51,724 nucleotides of DNA, taken from NCBI RefSeq assembly GCF_004000865.1, contig NZ_BIMB01000051.1, positions 1 through 51,724 on the forward strand, written 5' to 3'. The translations under genes were made by a program, and so were the position numbers. Shown in pieces: positions 7,302 to 15,866 of this stretch (the first letter of the stretch is position 1; every line of letters starts with the position of its first letter). The notes under the pieces are model-generated. The model did no database searches, was not told the origin of the DNA, and worked only from the letters and a program-made list of their open reading frames with translations. Source of the stretch: Paenibacillus elgii NBRC 100335. GTDB taxonomy: Bacteria; Bacillota; Bacilli; Paenibacillales; NBRC-103111.

Positions 7302-8198
7302 CTATAATCTCCGCTGCTCGGTTGCTGGGCGAATGCTCTCCATTAAGCGGAGCAAGCTGTCCATGCACTCGCGTGACGCCTCTTCTCCGCCTTCCGAGAA
7401 GGCGCTGCCGGAAGGACGCTTGAGCTGCTCCTCCGTAAGCTGCGAGCGCAAGCGGTAATGCGTCTCGACGACCAGGTAGCCGTCGTAGCCGTCCGCCAGC
7501 AAACGCAGCAGCAGCGCCCGGTAATCCACTTCGCCCTCCCCGATTGCGACACCTTGCACGCCATCCGCCGTCCGTACCGCATCCTTCAAATGAATATGAC
7601 AGATCTGCCCGCGCAAATGCTCGTAGCCGTCCGGATAAGGCACTTCGCCGTCCGGGTCCCATAAGTCGTTGCCCGGGTCGTACAGCGCCCGAAGGTGCGG
7701 GGAGGCCACCGCATCCAGCAGCTGCCGCACTTTGGCGCCGTTCGTCGCATAGACGGCGGGGTCGAATTCGAGCGCGTAGACAAGCCCTGCCGCTTCCATC
7801 ATCCCGGCGATTCCTCGCAGCCGCTCCGCGATACGCGGGAGCGCTTCATCGAACGGGCCTTGCGCCCAGAAGCTGAAGCCCCGGACGTAACGGCAGCCGA
7901 AGCGGCGGGCCAGTTCCGCATATCGCTGCAGAATGCCGATATGCTCCTCGATCTGCGCGTCATCGTCCAACTCGCACTTGAATACCGGCGAAGACAAGCC
8001 GCATACGGTCAGACCCGCTTCCTGCAGCCTCGTCGCGAGCGCGTCGATTCGCTCGTCCGTCAGCTTGTAAAGCGGCTGATCGTCGACGGAGCGCAGCTCG
8101 ACGGCTTCCAGCTTATAGTCGCGGCAAAAGCGGATCACCGCCTCGATATCCTGCGACACCTCGTCGGTCAACACAGCCAGCCGAAACGGCCATGTCAT
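7302..8198 (-). CDS. Sugar phosphate isomerase/epimerase family TIM barrel
   Basis: A 298-residue xylose-isomerase-like (AP endonuclease 2 fold) protein. Metal ligands of the family are visible in order: Glu in VELRS and YALEFDP, Asp in LYDPGNDLWDP, His in CHIHLKD, and Glu in VVETHYR. Members isomerise, epimerise or dehydrate sugars, inositols and keto-sugars. The frame continues upstream to 8453, but the ATG at 8198 overlaps the stop codon of the upstream oxidoreductase gene (ATGA), a classic sign of coupled translation, and the protein begins there as the family does. It is the last gene of the sugar operon, so it probably acts on the product of the paired dehydrogenase. Confidence 0.88.
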   Translation of the reverse strand: MTWPFRLAVLTDEVSQDIEAVIRFCRDYKLEAVELRSVDDQPLYKLTDERIDALATRLQEAGLTVCGLSSPVFKCELDDDAQIEEHIGILQRYAELARRFGCRYVRGFSFWAQGPFDEALPRIAERLRGIAGMMEAAGLVYALEFDPAVYATNGAKVRQLLDAVASPHLRALYDPGNDLWDPDGEVPYPDGYEHLRGQICHIHLKDAVRTADGVQGVAIGEGEVDYRALLLRLLADGYDGYLVVETHYRLRSQLTEEQLKRPSGSAFSEGGEEASRECMDSLLRLMESIRPATEQRRL

Positions 8199-9157
8199 GA
8201 CAGGCTGCCCCCTTCCCGGGCAGCAGCCGGCTGACCGAATGCGGGGGAAGCGCCGAGTGATACCGGTTGTCCCGTGACGCGGCTTTCGTTGGCGGCTTCC
8301 ATAAAGCGGACGACCTCCAGCGTCTCGCGCAGATCGACCGCCGGACGGCCGCCGGCAAACCAGCCGACGATGCTTTCGAGCAGCAGCGCATAGTACGGCT
8401 TGTCGGACGCGTAGACATCGGCATACAGCGTCTTCTTCTCGCGGTGCACCCACGCGCCGAACCTCCGGTTGCCTCGGCGGTTCCCGCGGATCGTGCCGAT
8501 GCGGCCGTCCGCCCAGGTGCCGACGATGAGATCGTCGTCATCGTTCGTATGCGCCTGTACCCGGATGCAGCCCGTCCCCATGGCGGCAAACAGCATATCG
8601 ACCGTATGTACGCCATACCAGAACAGCCCCGGCTGGGTCAGCTGCAGGTCCATCGGACCGTAGCAGTCCGCGCCGATGATGGCACCGCCCTCCTCCGAAG
8701 CGACCGCCTCCGTCAACGTTTGCGCGAAGCGGACGGCGGAGCAGCTCATCACCTCGACACCGTGCTGCTCGGCAAGGCGCGCGATTTCTTCGGCATCCCG
8801 CGAGCTGACCGCTAACGGCTTATCAATAAACACGGGCTTGCCGTAGGGTGCAATGCGGCGAAACTGCTCCAGGTGCACCCGCCCATCTACGGATTCGAGC
8901 AGAATTGCGTCGCAGCGTTCCGCGACCGCTTCCGGCGTATCCACGATCTCCACGCGGTGCTTGCTCTGCAGCGTCTCCGTGAAGCCTTCCACCCGGCCGG
9001 CGCTCAGCTCGAAATCGGGCGAGCCGCCCGGAAACGCCACCGTTACCCGGGCTCCCGGGACGTGATGCCGATGATTCGGGTCGTTCAGCAGTTCCGTAAA
9101 ATCGACAGCATGCGACGTATCCAAGCCGATCATGCCGATGCGAAGTACAGAGTTCAT
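8195..9157 (-). CDS. Gfo/Idh/MocA-like oxidoreductase with an atypical nucleotide loop
   Basis: A 320-residue protein of the Gfo/Idh/MocA family, which oxidises or reduces sugars and inositols with NAD(P). The usual N-terminal GxGxxG loop is replaced by GMIGLDTSHA (about residues 8-17), and the family EKP motif reads DKP in PVFIDKPLAVS. The rest of the two-domain layout is intact. A subgroup with this GLDTSH loop exists in Firmicutes and is uncharacterised as far as I know. ATG at 9157 has GGAGG nine bases upstream; a TTG six bases earlier is too close to it. It overlaps the isomerase gene by four bases. Confidence 0.85.
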   Translation of the reverse strand: MNSVLRIGMIGLDTSHAVDFTELLNDPNHRHHVPGARVTVAFPGGSPDFELSAGRVEGFTETLQSKHRVEIVDTPEAVAERCDAILLESVDGRVHLEQFRRIAPYGKPVFIDKPLAVSSRDAEEIARLAEQHGVEVMSCSAVRFAQTLTEAVASEEGGAIIGADCYGPMDLQLTQPGLFWYGVHTVDMLFAAMGTGCIRVQAHTNDDDDLIVGTWADGRIGTIRGNRRGNRRFGAWVHREKKTLYADVYASDKPYYALLLESIVGWFAGGRPAVDLRETLEVVRFMEAANESRVTGQPVSLGASPAFGQPAAAREGGSLS

Positions 9158-9221
9158 TTGCAATTGCCTCCTGTTCTTGGGCTTGCTTGCACATAAAAAT
9201 CCGAGCCTTGCGCGGTATGGA

Positions 9222-12200
9222 TTAAGGATTGATAATCACGTACGGCTGATGCTCCGTATGCTCTTTCGAGTGAAGCTGCACTAACGAGTTCTTCGTATTG
9301 GTGTCCGCCAAGCGGAATGTCGCTATCCCGTCTGTCCGGCTCTGAAGGAACGAGGTGACATCGATGCCATACCAGCCGCTGTGCGCGACCTGCAATGTGC
9401 CTATGCTTACCGCCGTACCGCCCGGACGATTGTTCCAATTCACCGTCTCTTCGCTCCAGCCGTCCGCTGTCAGCCCCTGTACCGTAATCGGCACGGCAAC
9501 AGCCGGGGCCGCATGAACATACACATACAGCTTGGCGGAATGCACAGGCTCCGGGTACGCCCCGAAATTGAATTTCATCAGTCCCAGCCTGTCGCCTCCC
9601 CCAGCCGCCCTCGGGGCATCGATGATGTCCAGCAGCTCGGCGGACCCGTAATTTTCGGTCGGAGCGTTCTCAAAGACATACGCGTCGGCAACCGGACGTA
9701 ACATGTTGCTGCCAACTGCTGCGCGGTTGACCGTTATCGTATAGCTGTCCGTCGTTCCGTCAGGTCCGGCGGTCCGGACCGTGATGCGATTCGCGCCAGG
9801 CTGCAAAGCAACCTCTGCGGGAGCACCCGGAGTCACCAGCGCTCCGTTCACGAACACCGCGGCGTTCGCCGCTTCCGGACGGGCCGTCACGGCAAGCCGG
9901 TACGTATCGGCAGACACCGTGACGGTATATTGGAGCCGATCCGGCGTAAAGGCTGGCTCCAGCGCGCCTGCGCTGAGGCTTAGACCCTGCAGGCGAACCC
10001 GCGGGTACAGCGCCGCCGTATGCGGCACATCGTACGCCTGCGCCCAGTAGTAGCCGGCCGCCGTGATGCGGCGCGGCTCGAACCCAACCTGCGCGGCCTG
10101 CGGCAGCGCCTCGGAGACAAGCGTGATGGCGCCGCCGGTCGCAAGGCCGCCCGTATACTTGCCCCCGGCATAGGCGAAGCGGCCGTACACCTCCGCCGTC
10201 ACAGGCTGCCCCGTCGCCTTGTCGACGACTTGCAGCGCTGCGCTGGCGCTGTTCCCGCTGCGCACGATCTGCAGCTCCGAGACGATCATCGGCTTAAGCG
10301 CCGTCGTCCCCGTCGTCGCCTGTGTCTCCGCCGAAGCCGGGCCGATGTTGCCCCGGACATCCATAGCTGCGACTTTATAATAGTACGTCGTATTCGGCAG
10401 CAGCCCGGTATCTTTGAAGGATAAGCTTCTTGCAGTGCCGACCGCGGTCGCAGCTTCGGCTGTAAAGCCCGGCTGCGTGCTCCGGTAAACGACGTATTTG
10501 TCCACCTCGGTATTATCGAATGCCATCCCGTAAGATAGTTGAACGGTGCTGTAGTCCGTCGCAGTCGCCACAGGATTGCGGGAGACGGCGGTCGGCGGCT
10601 CCGTATCGGCCGGCGGCTGCCAAAACACGGCTCCCGGCCCCCAGTGCGACGGCAGGGCGCGCAGCGAATCGTAATGGTGCATCGCGATGCCGCCAAATCC
10701 CGGCTTGTTTTCAAACGCCGCATACACTTTATCCAGCTCCGCTTCCATCACCGTCCGGCCTTCCTCGCGGAACGTGATCGTCTCCGGATCGCCGCTATTG
10801 GCGATATCGAGCGTCTCGACGCCGACCACGACCGAGTTCGGCTTGCCGATTTTCGCGGCGTAGGCAATTTCGCCTTCTGCGCCTGCAATGATGCCTGCCG
10901 TCCCGTCGGCCGTATCACGGTAATCCATGATCGAGATATAATCGGAAATGTCCTGAATATGCTCGGACAGCCATTTCGTTGCACCGTTCCATTCGATATT
11001 CTTGGACTCGTTCGACGAGTCGTACCACTTCGGTATGGCCGGACCGATCGGCAGATCGATTCCTGCGGCATTGCGCCGGTCCGCCATCTTTTGCGACAGG
11101 TCCAAATATTGCTTCTGAAGCGAAGGATACTGTGCTTTGAAATCCGGCGAGATGTACGGCTCGATGTCGGCGTTCACGCCATCGAAGCGCGCGCCTGCCG
11201 GGGAAGCGATGTTGTAGTTGATAATCATCTCCAACTGGCGCAGCGCCAACGGATGATATTCGGTATAGGCGCCCATATACGCCGGCGACGTGCCTCCTGC
11301 GATACAAGCGAATACCTGGTATCCCCGGGCATGCGCCCAAGTCAGAAAATCACGGACGGCTTCCCGGTTATCCTCCAGTATGTCGATCCCGCCATAAGAG
11401 CCTACCGCGATATAAAATACGGTTACCGGATCGGAGCCGAACGTCGCCGTATCCTTGGCCATCGCGTCGAGCACGGTGCGCGAGCCCGGATTCAGCAGCA
11501 GATTGTACGAAGCCGGCTCCCAGATCCATATGGCGCGGTCCTGCTTTTCTACCGTGACCGGCTCGTGCGTCCCTGCGCCCACCTGCGCGTAGGTCGTCAT
11601 GCTGAAGCCCGTATTGCCGCGGTCGTCTACCGCTTTGGCTTCGATGCTGCTCGTCCGGTTGCCGATGTCTAGCGTTTGCCACGTATATTGGTAATGATCT
11701 CCACTCCGTTCCGCCACCTCCCACGGTCCGCCGTTAATGCGGACATCAACGCGCTGCACCGCGTTTGGAGAATCCACGGATATTTGGACCGGCACCTCCC
11801 CCATGAGCCCCTGCCCTTCCTTCGGATTGACGATCCGGACAATCGGAGTGGCCCGAGCCGGATTGCTCGCTTGCAGCGTTAGCGTTCGGCTCCAAACCCC
11901 GTAGCGTGTATTCACGTCAAGTCCTTTGGCAATGATCCGAACCGGGCCGTTAAACGCCGACGTATCCAGATCGTAATACCAGCTGCCGCTGTCGTCCCCG
12001 TCCGGATCTTCCTTGCGTACCTCGGCCTGCCTCTTCCCATCAATCAACAGAACAAGATCGTACACGTCCTGATACGTTCCCGAAATCCGGATCGTCCCCG
12101 AGCCGACCGGCGTGCCATCGGCAGGCGAGTCGATGGTGACGGCCGCTGCCGCAAGCGCCCGGGGAACAGTCCCCAGTGCGCCGAAGACGGACCACAGCCC

Positions 12201-12251
12201 CAAGAGCAGCAGCCAAACCGCAAAATGCAAGCGAATACGACGTTTCCACAT
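9222..12251 (-). CDS. Large secreted multidomain protein with a GH18-like barrel
   Basis: A 1009-residue exported protein. Residues 1-35 form a Sec signal peptide ending in RALAAAA. Two Ig-like beta domains follow (about 37-225), then a TIM-barrel region (about 240-570). This carries DGVNADIE at 357-364, close to the GH18 signature DGxxxDxE with Glu364 as the acid candidate, and SIMDYRD further on, which resembles the GH18 M-x-Y-D strand. A fibronectin type III domain (about 575-665), a cadherin-like beta-sandwich (about 770-855) and a C-terminal DNRLRE/CBM96-like domain (about 860-1009, from LRPVADAYVFEN) follow. It lies inside the sugar importer operon, so it probably releases the imported glycan. 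GH18 assignment is inference; the modular secreted layout is clear. Confidence 0.78.
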   Translation of the reverse strand: MWKRRIRLHFAVWLLLLGLWSVFGALGTVPRALAAAAVTIDSPADGTPVGSGTIRISGTYQDVYDLVLLIDGKRQAEVRKEDPDGDDSGSWYYDLDTSAFNGPVRIIAKGLDVNTRYGVWSRTLTLQASNPARATPIVRIVNPKEGQGLMGEVPVQISVDSPNAVQRVDVRINGGPWEVAERSGDHYQYTWQTLDIGNRTSSIEAKAVDDRGNTGFSMTTYAQVGAGTHEPVTVEKQDRAIWIWEPASYNLLLNPGSRTVLDAMAKDTATFGSDPVTVFYIAVGSYGGIDILEDNREAVRDFLTWAHARGYQVFACIAGGTSPAYMGAYTEYHPLALRQLEMIINYNIASPAGARFDGVNADIEPYISPDFKAQYPSLQKQYLDLSQKMADRRNAAGIDLPIGPAIPKWYDSSNESKNIEWNGATKWLSEHIQDISDYISIMDYRDTADGTAGIIAGAEGEIAYAAKIGKPNSVVVGVETLDIANSGDPETITFREEGRTVMEAELDKVYAAFENKPGFGGIAMHHYDSLRALPSHWGPGAVFWQPPADTEPPTAVSRNPVATATDYSTVQLSYGMAFDNTEVDKYVVYRSTQPGFTAEAATAVGTARSLSFKDTGLLPNTTYYYKVAAMDVRGNIGPASAETQATTGTTALKPMIVSELQIVRSGNSASAALQVVDKATGQPVTAEVYGRFAYAGGKYTGGLATGGAITLVSEALPQAAQVGFEPRRITAAGYYWAQAYDVPHTAALYPRVRLQGLSLSAGALEPAFTPDRLQYTVTVSADTYRLAVTARPEAANAAVFVNGALVTPGAPAEVALQPGANRITVRTAGPDGTTDSYTITVNRAAVGSNMLRPVADAYVFENAPTENYGSAELLDIIDAPRAAGGGDRLGLMKFNFGAYPEPVHSAKLYVYVHAAPAVAVPITVQGLTADGWSEETVNWNNRPGGTAVSIGTLQVAHSGWYGIDVTSFLQSRTDGIATFRLADTNTKNSLVQLHSKEHTEHQPYVIINP

Positions 12252-12308
12252 CCCGATTACCAGCTCCTATATGTGAAGTGGCCTTCCCGAAACAAAAGAA
12301 ACGAAAAG

Positions 12309-13334
12309 CTACAGCTTTACTTCCTGCCTTGTGCGCGCAGATTCATAGATCGCCAAGATCAGGTCGACCGCCTTGCGGCCCTCCTCGCCCGGAATAAGCG
12401 GATCGCGGTCTTCTCGAATCGCGCCGATCATGTCGTCCACGAGAATATAGTGGCCGTCGCCGGAAATTGCTCTCGGATCGCTGCTGCCTTCCGCCTCTCC
12501 CGCCGCCTGCGGAGCTTCTTCGTCGCTTCCAGCGAATTTCCATACTTTAAACCCGCTGTCAGCAAAGACGATTGACCCCAGCTCGCCATGAATTTCCGCC
12601 CGCATCTCCGTACCCGGATAGACGGACGTCGTGCCTTGAATGACACCGAACGCGCCGTTTTTATATTTGACCGTAGCGACCGCCGTATCTTCCACTTCGA
12701 TATCACGCACCAGCGGAGCGGCGTAGGCGAAAACGGATTCAACGTCGCCCATCAGCGACAGCAGCAGGTCGATGCCGTGCACCCCCTGGTTCATCAGCGC
12801 GCCCCCGCCGTCGACCGCCCAAGTGCCCCGCCAATCGGCGCTGCGGTAGTATTCGGGGCTGCGATAATATTTCATGTATACGTCGCCAAGCACCAGCTTG
12901 CCGAGCTTTCCTTCGCGGATCGCGCGCCCGACGATCGCAGCCTGCCGCGTCGTCCGCTTCTGGAAGACGGTGCCCAGCTTGACGCCGTACTTGCGGCACG
13001 CAGCGATCATCTCATCCATTTTCTCCCGCCGGATTTCGAGCGGCTTCTCGCAGAACACGTGCTTGCCCGCCTGCGCGGCCGCAATCGTCACGTCGCCATG
13101 CAGCCCGCTCGGCACGCAGACGCAGATGACGTCAATGTCGTCCTGCTTCAGCATCCGCTCGTAATCGCCGAACACTTGCCCGATGCCATGCTCGGCGGCG
13201 AACACCCTGCCGCGGTCGGCGTCCTTCTCGGCGATCGCGACGAGCTCCGCTTCGGGATGCGCGGCAATCGCTTTCGCGTGGTTCACGGCGATAACCCCCG
13301 TGCCCACCAGAGCAAATCGAATATTTCGTTTCAT
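12309..13334 (-). CDS. Gfo/Idh/MocA family sugar dehydrogenase
   Basis: A 341-residue oxidoreductase with the normal family features: an N-terminal Rossmann loop VGTGVIAVNHA (about residues 9-19), the EKP motif in HVFCEKPLEIR, and a C-terminal beta-sheet domain with the GGGALMNQGVHGIDLL substrate region. It would oxidise a hydroxyl of a sugar or cyclitol with NAD(P) in the cytosol. The frame starts at 13349, but GGAGGAG lies six bases before the ATG at 13334. It is fourth in the operon, right after the binding protein, so it probably acts on the imported sugar. Confidence 0.9.
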   Translation of the reverse strand: MKRNIRFALVGTGVIAVNHAKAIAAHPEAELVAIAEKDADRGRVFAAEHGIGQVFGDYERMLKQDDIDVICVCVPSGLHGDVTIAAAQAGKHVFCEKPLEIRREKMDEMIAACRKYGVKLGTVFQKRTTRQAAIVGRAIREGKLGKLVLGDVYMKYYRSPEYYRSADWRGTWAVDGGGALMNQGVHGIDLLLSLMGDVESVFAYAAPLVRDIEVEDTAVATVKYKNGAFGVIQGTTSVYPGTEMRAEIHGELGSIVFADSGFKVWKFAGSDEEAPQAAGEAEGSSDPRAISGDGHYILVDDMIGAIREDRDPLIPGEEGRKAVDLILAIYESARTRQEVKL

Positions 13335-13362
13335 CGGATACTCCTCCATCGTTTAATCCGGA

Positions 13363-14904
13363 TTATTTTTTTGGCGCAGCCGCATCGAGCCGCTGGTATG
13401 CTTGCTTGTACAGATCGACCAGCTTTTGCGTTCCAAGCCCATTCAGTTCCTGCACATATTTGTCCCACTCGGCCAAATTCCGGGAGCCGGTCACAAATTT
13501 GGCGAAGCTTTCCTCGCGGTATTTCTTGACCGCTTCTCCGGTCACCGACAGCGTTTCCAGCTCTTTCTCCGTGAAGGCCGGTCTAGGCTGCATCGCCGGA
13601 GGATCGTACTGCCGCGCCTCCTGGTACGCTTTCTGCAAATCGGGGGTAAAAAGCGACAGATGCGAGTCGAAATCGATCCACGTGTACGTGCCGCTTGTGG
13701 CAAGCCCCGTCTTCTTGCGCATTTCGGTCAGGTCGGTGAATTCCGGCTTGAACTTCTTTTTGCCGCCGTCCGTCACATACGTCTCGCCTTCCTTCCCCCA
13801 ACTGGCCAGCGTGCGCCCTTCCTCGCTGTAGAAGAAATCCATGTACTTCATGACGTCCTTCACTTTCTTGGAGGTAGACGATACGGTCAGACCGCCTTCC
13901 AGAAAATGCATGTACGGATTGTACTGCTTGCCGCCCGCAATCCCCGCCGGCGGAGCCATAAACTGCAGATTGTACTGCGGGTTCTCCTTGCGCATCGCGT
14001 TGTTGAAGAAATCGATCCGGCTGATGTAGTCGATCGTAATAAACGACTTGTTCGTGGACATCATGTCCTGCCACTGCTTCGTCTGCACCGTCAGAAAATC
14101 AGGCTGGATCAGGCCTTCCTTGTGGAATTGATGGAACGTTTCGAGCATTTTCATGTAGTTGTCTTCGGTCGGCCCGTATTTCCACGCTTTGGCGTCGAAA
14201 TCGTAATAGACATCTTCGCCGGTCTGGAAATTGGTCGTGAAGTGCGCCATCATCTCGTCGGGAATTTGCCCGAACCGGAACGACAGCGGGTAGCTGTCCG
14301 GATACGCTTCCTTCAGCTTCTTGAGCACCGTAAACAGCTCGTCGTACGTTTTCGGCGGCGTCAAATTGTGCTTTTTGAACACGTCCTCCCGGTACATCCA
14401 GATCATCCGGTTCGTTTCCCCGAAGCCTTGGTTCGGGAACATGTACATCTTCCCGTCCGCCGCCACGGCGGCCTTCGCCTCCTCCGGGTATTTCTCCATC
14501 CATTTCTTGAGGTTCGGCATGACGTCCAGATGATCCAAAATGTTGATAAGCGCGCCCTGCTGGCCGTATTTGTTCGATTCCTTCTTCCGGTTCGGCATAT
14601 AGAGCAGGTCGGGCATATTGCCGGAGGCGACGACCAGACTGAGCGAATCACTCAATTTGCCGGAGGGCAGCTGCACCTCCAGGCGGGCGCCCGTCTTCTC
14701 TTCGATCATCTTCCAGATCGGCCAGTCCTTGCTGTATGGGAACGTCGCGTTATTGTCCAACAGCGCGGTGAACGTTTTTTTACCAGGCGGCTGTTGGCCC
14801 CCTTCGGCGTCCGCCGCCGGCGGTTTGCCCGGTTCCGAGCCGCTGCAGCCGGCGGCCGTGGCCGCAAGAATCGCAGCGAGCGTGAGAAGCGCACTTTTTT
14901 TCAT
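13363..14904 (-). CDS. Sugar ABC transporter solute-binding lipoprotein (LplA-like)
   Basis: A 513-residue lipoprotein receptor of a carbohydrate importer. The signal peptide MKKSALLTLAAILAATAAGCSGS has a lipobox cleaved before Cys20. A low-complexity linker of Pro, Ala and Gly follows, then an extracellular-solute-binding family 1 fold of the large LplA type (about 500 residues rather than 420). This size class usually goes with LplB and YtcP permeases that bring in oligosaccharides, and such permeases are the next two genes upstream. No ATPase is encoded; these systems commonly share MsmX. Confidence 0.9.
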   Translation of the reverse strand: MKKSALLTLAAILAATAAGCSGSEPGKPPAADAEGGQQPPGKKTFTALLDNNATFPYSKDWPIWKMIEEKTGARLEVQLPSGKLSDSLSLVVASGNMPDLLYMPNRKKESNKYGQQGALINILDHLDVMPNLKKWMEKYPEEAKAAVAADGKMYMFPNQGFGETNRMIWMYREDVFKKHNLTPPKTYDELFTVLKKLKEAYPDSYPLSFRFGQIPDEMMAHFTTNFQTGEDVYYDFDAKAWKYGPTEDNYMKMLETFHQFHKEGLIQPDFLTVQTKQWQDMMSTNKSFITIDYISRIDFFNNAMRKENPQYNLQFMAPPAGIAGGKQYNPYMHFLEGGLTVSSTSKKVKDVMKYMDFFYSEEGRTLASWGKEGETYVTDGGKKKFKPEFTDLTEMRKKTGLATSGTYTWIDFDSHLSLFTPDLQKAYQEARQYDPPAMQPRPAFTEKELETLSVTGEAVKKYREESFAKFVTGSRNLAEWDKYVQELNGLGTQKLVDLYKQAYQRLDAAAPKK

Positions 14905-14991
14905 GGAAAAGCTTCCTCCCCTTTATGTGCGTATAATGCCAGCCGTGCTATTTGGCCTTTCTTGGCCTTACCATTCGCCGCACGATGGCCG

Positions 14992-15855
14992 TTACCCTTT
15001 TACCGCCCCGATCATCACGCCCTTGACGAAATACTTCTGGATGAACGGATAGATAAGCAGAATCGGCACGGTCGATACCATAATCGTGGCGAATTTAAGC
15101 GAATCCTCGACGATCAGGTTATCACCTCCAATGCTGGTGACTTCGCCCGAATTGACCGCCCCCGCAAGAATCAGATTGCGCAGCAGCACCTGCAGCGGGA
15201 ACAAGTCGGGCTGGCGCAGGTACAGCAGCGGCAAGTAAAAGTTGTTCCACAGCGCCACCGCGTAGAACAAGCCGATGGTCGCGAACACCGCTTTGGACAG
15301 CGGCAGCACGATCCGCACGAAGACGCCGATATCGGTCAGACCGTCCATCCGGCCCGATTCCTCAAGCTCCTTCGGCATGCCGCTGAAAAACGTCCGCATG
15401 ATGATCAGGTTCCACGTGTTGACCGCCCCCGGCAGCACCATCGCCCAGATCGTATCGACGAGCCCGAGCTCGCGGACGATGAGGAAGGTCGGAATCATCC
15501 CGCCGCTGAAAAACATCGTGAACACGATCATGAGCGTAAAGCCCCGTTGGAACACCATATCCTTGCGGGACAGCGCATAAGCGCCCATGGACGTGACGAC
15601 GAGCGATACGGCCGTTCCCAAGGTCACATACAAAATCGTATTGCCGTACGCGCTCCAAATCTGCTTGTCGCGGAAGACGACCTCGTACATGTTGAAATTA
15701 AACCCTTTGGGCCAGAGGAACACTTCGTTTTTCATGACGTAAATGTCCTTGCTCAGCGATACGGCCGCCATGTACACGAACGGATACAGCGTGGCCACCG
15801 CCACCCCGAGCAGCAGAACGATATTGACCGCGTCGAACCAGCTCCACCTGCGCAT
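14992..15855 (-). CDS. Carbohydrate ABC transporter permease, YtcP/MalG type
   Basis: A 287-residue inner-membrane permease with six predicted helices and the family coupling loop EESGRMDGLTDIGVFVRIVLPLSKA in the middle, which contacts the ATPase. The C-terminus VKGVMIGAVKG is typical of the YtcP group. ATG at 15855 is chosen over the upstream in-frame start at 15873 because of an AGGAGGGGG site just before it. It lies 11 bases after its partner permease gene and 87 bases before the binding-protein gene. Confidence 0.93.
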   Translation of the reverse strand: MRRWSWFDAVNIVLLLGVAVATLYPFVYMAAVSLSKDIYVMKNEVFLWPKGFNFNMYEVVFRDKQIWSAYGNTILYVTLGTAVSLVVTSMGAYALSRKDMVFQRGFTLMIVFTMFFSGGMIPTFLIVRELGLVDTIWAMVLPGAVNTWNLIIMRTFFSGMPKELEESGRMDGLTDIGVFVRIVLPLSKAVFATIGLFYAVALWNNFYLPLLYLRQPDLFPLQVLLRNLILAGAVNSGEVTSIGGDNLIVEDSLKFATIMVSTVPILLIYPFIQKYFVKGVMIGAVKG

Positions 15856-15866
15856 GCTTCCCCCTC

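Noticed and set aside
7210..7662. A 150-codon minus-strand frame overlapping the isomerase gene end
   Set aside because: It crosses the bidirectional terminator and is out of frame with the isomerase, whose metal-ligand motifs are intact.
10020..11672. Plus-strand frames opposite the GH18-like gene (up to 377 codons)
   Set aside because: They are shadows of the 1009-residue gene, which has a signal peptide and ordered domains.
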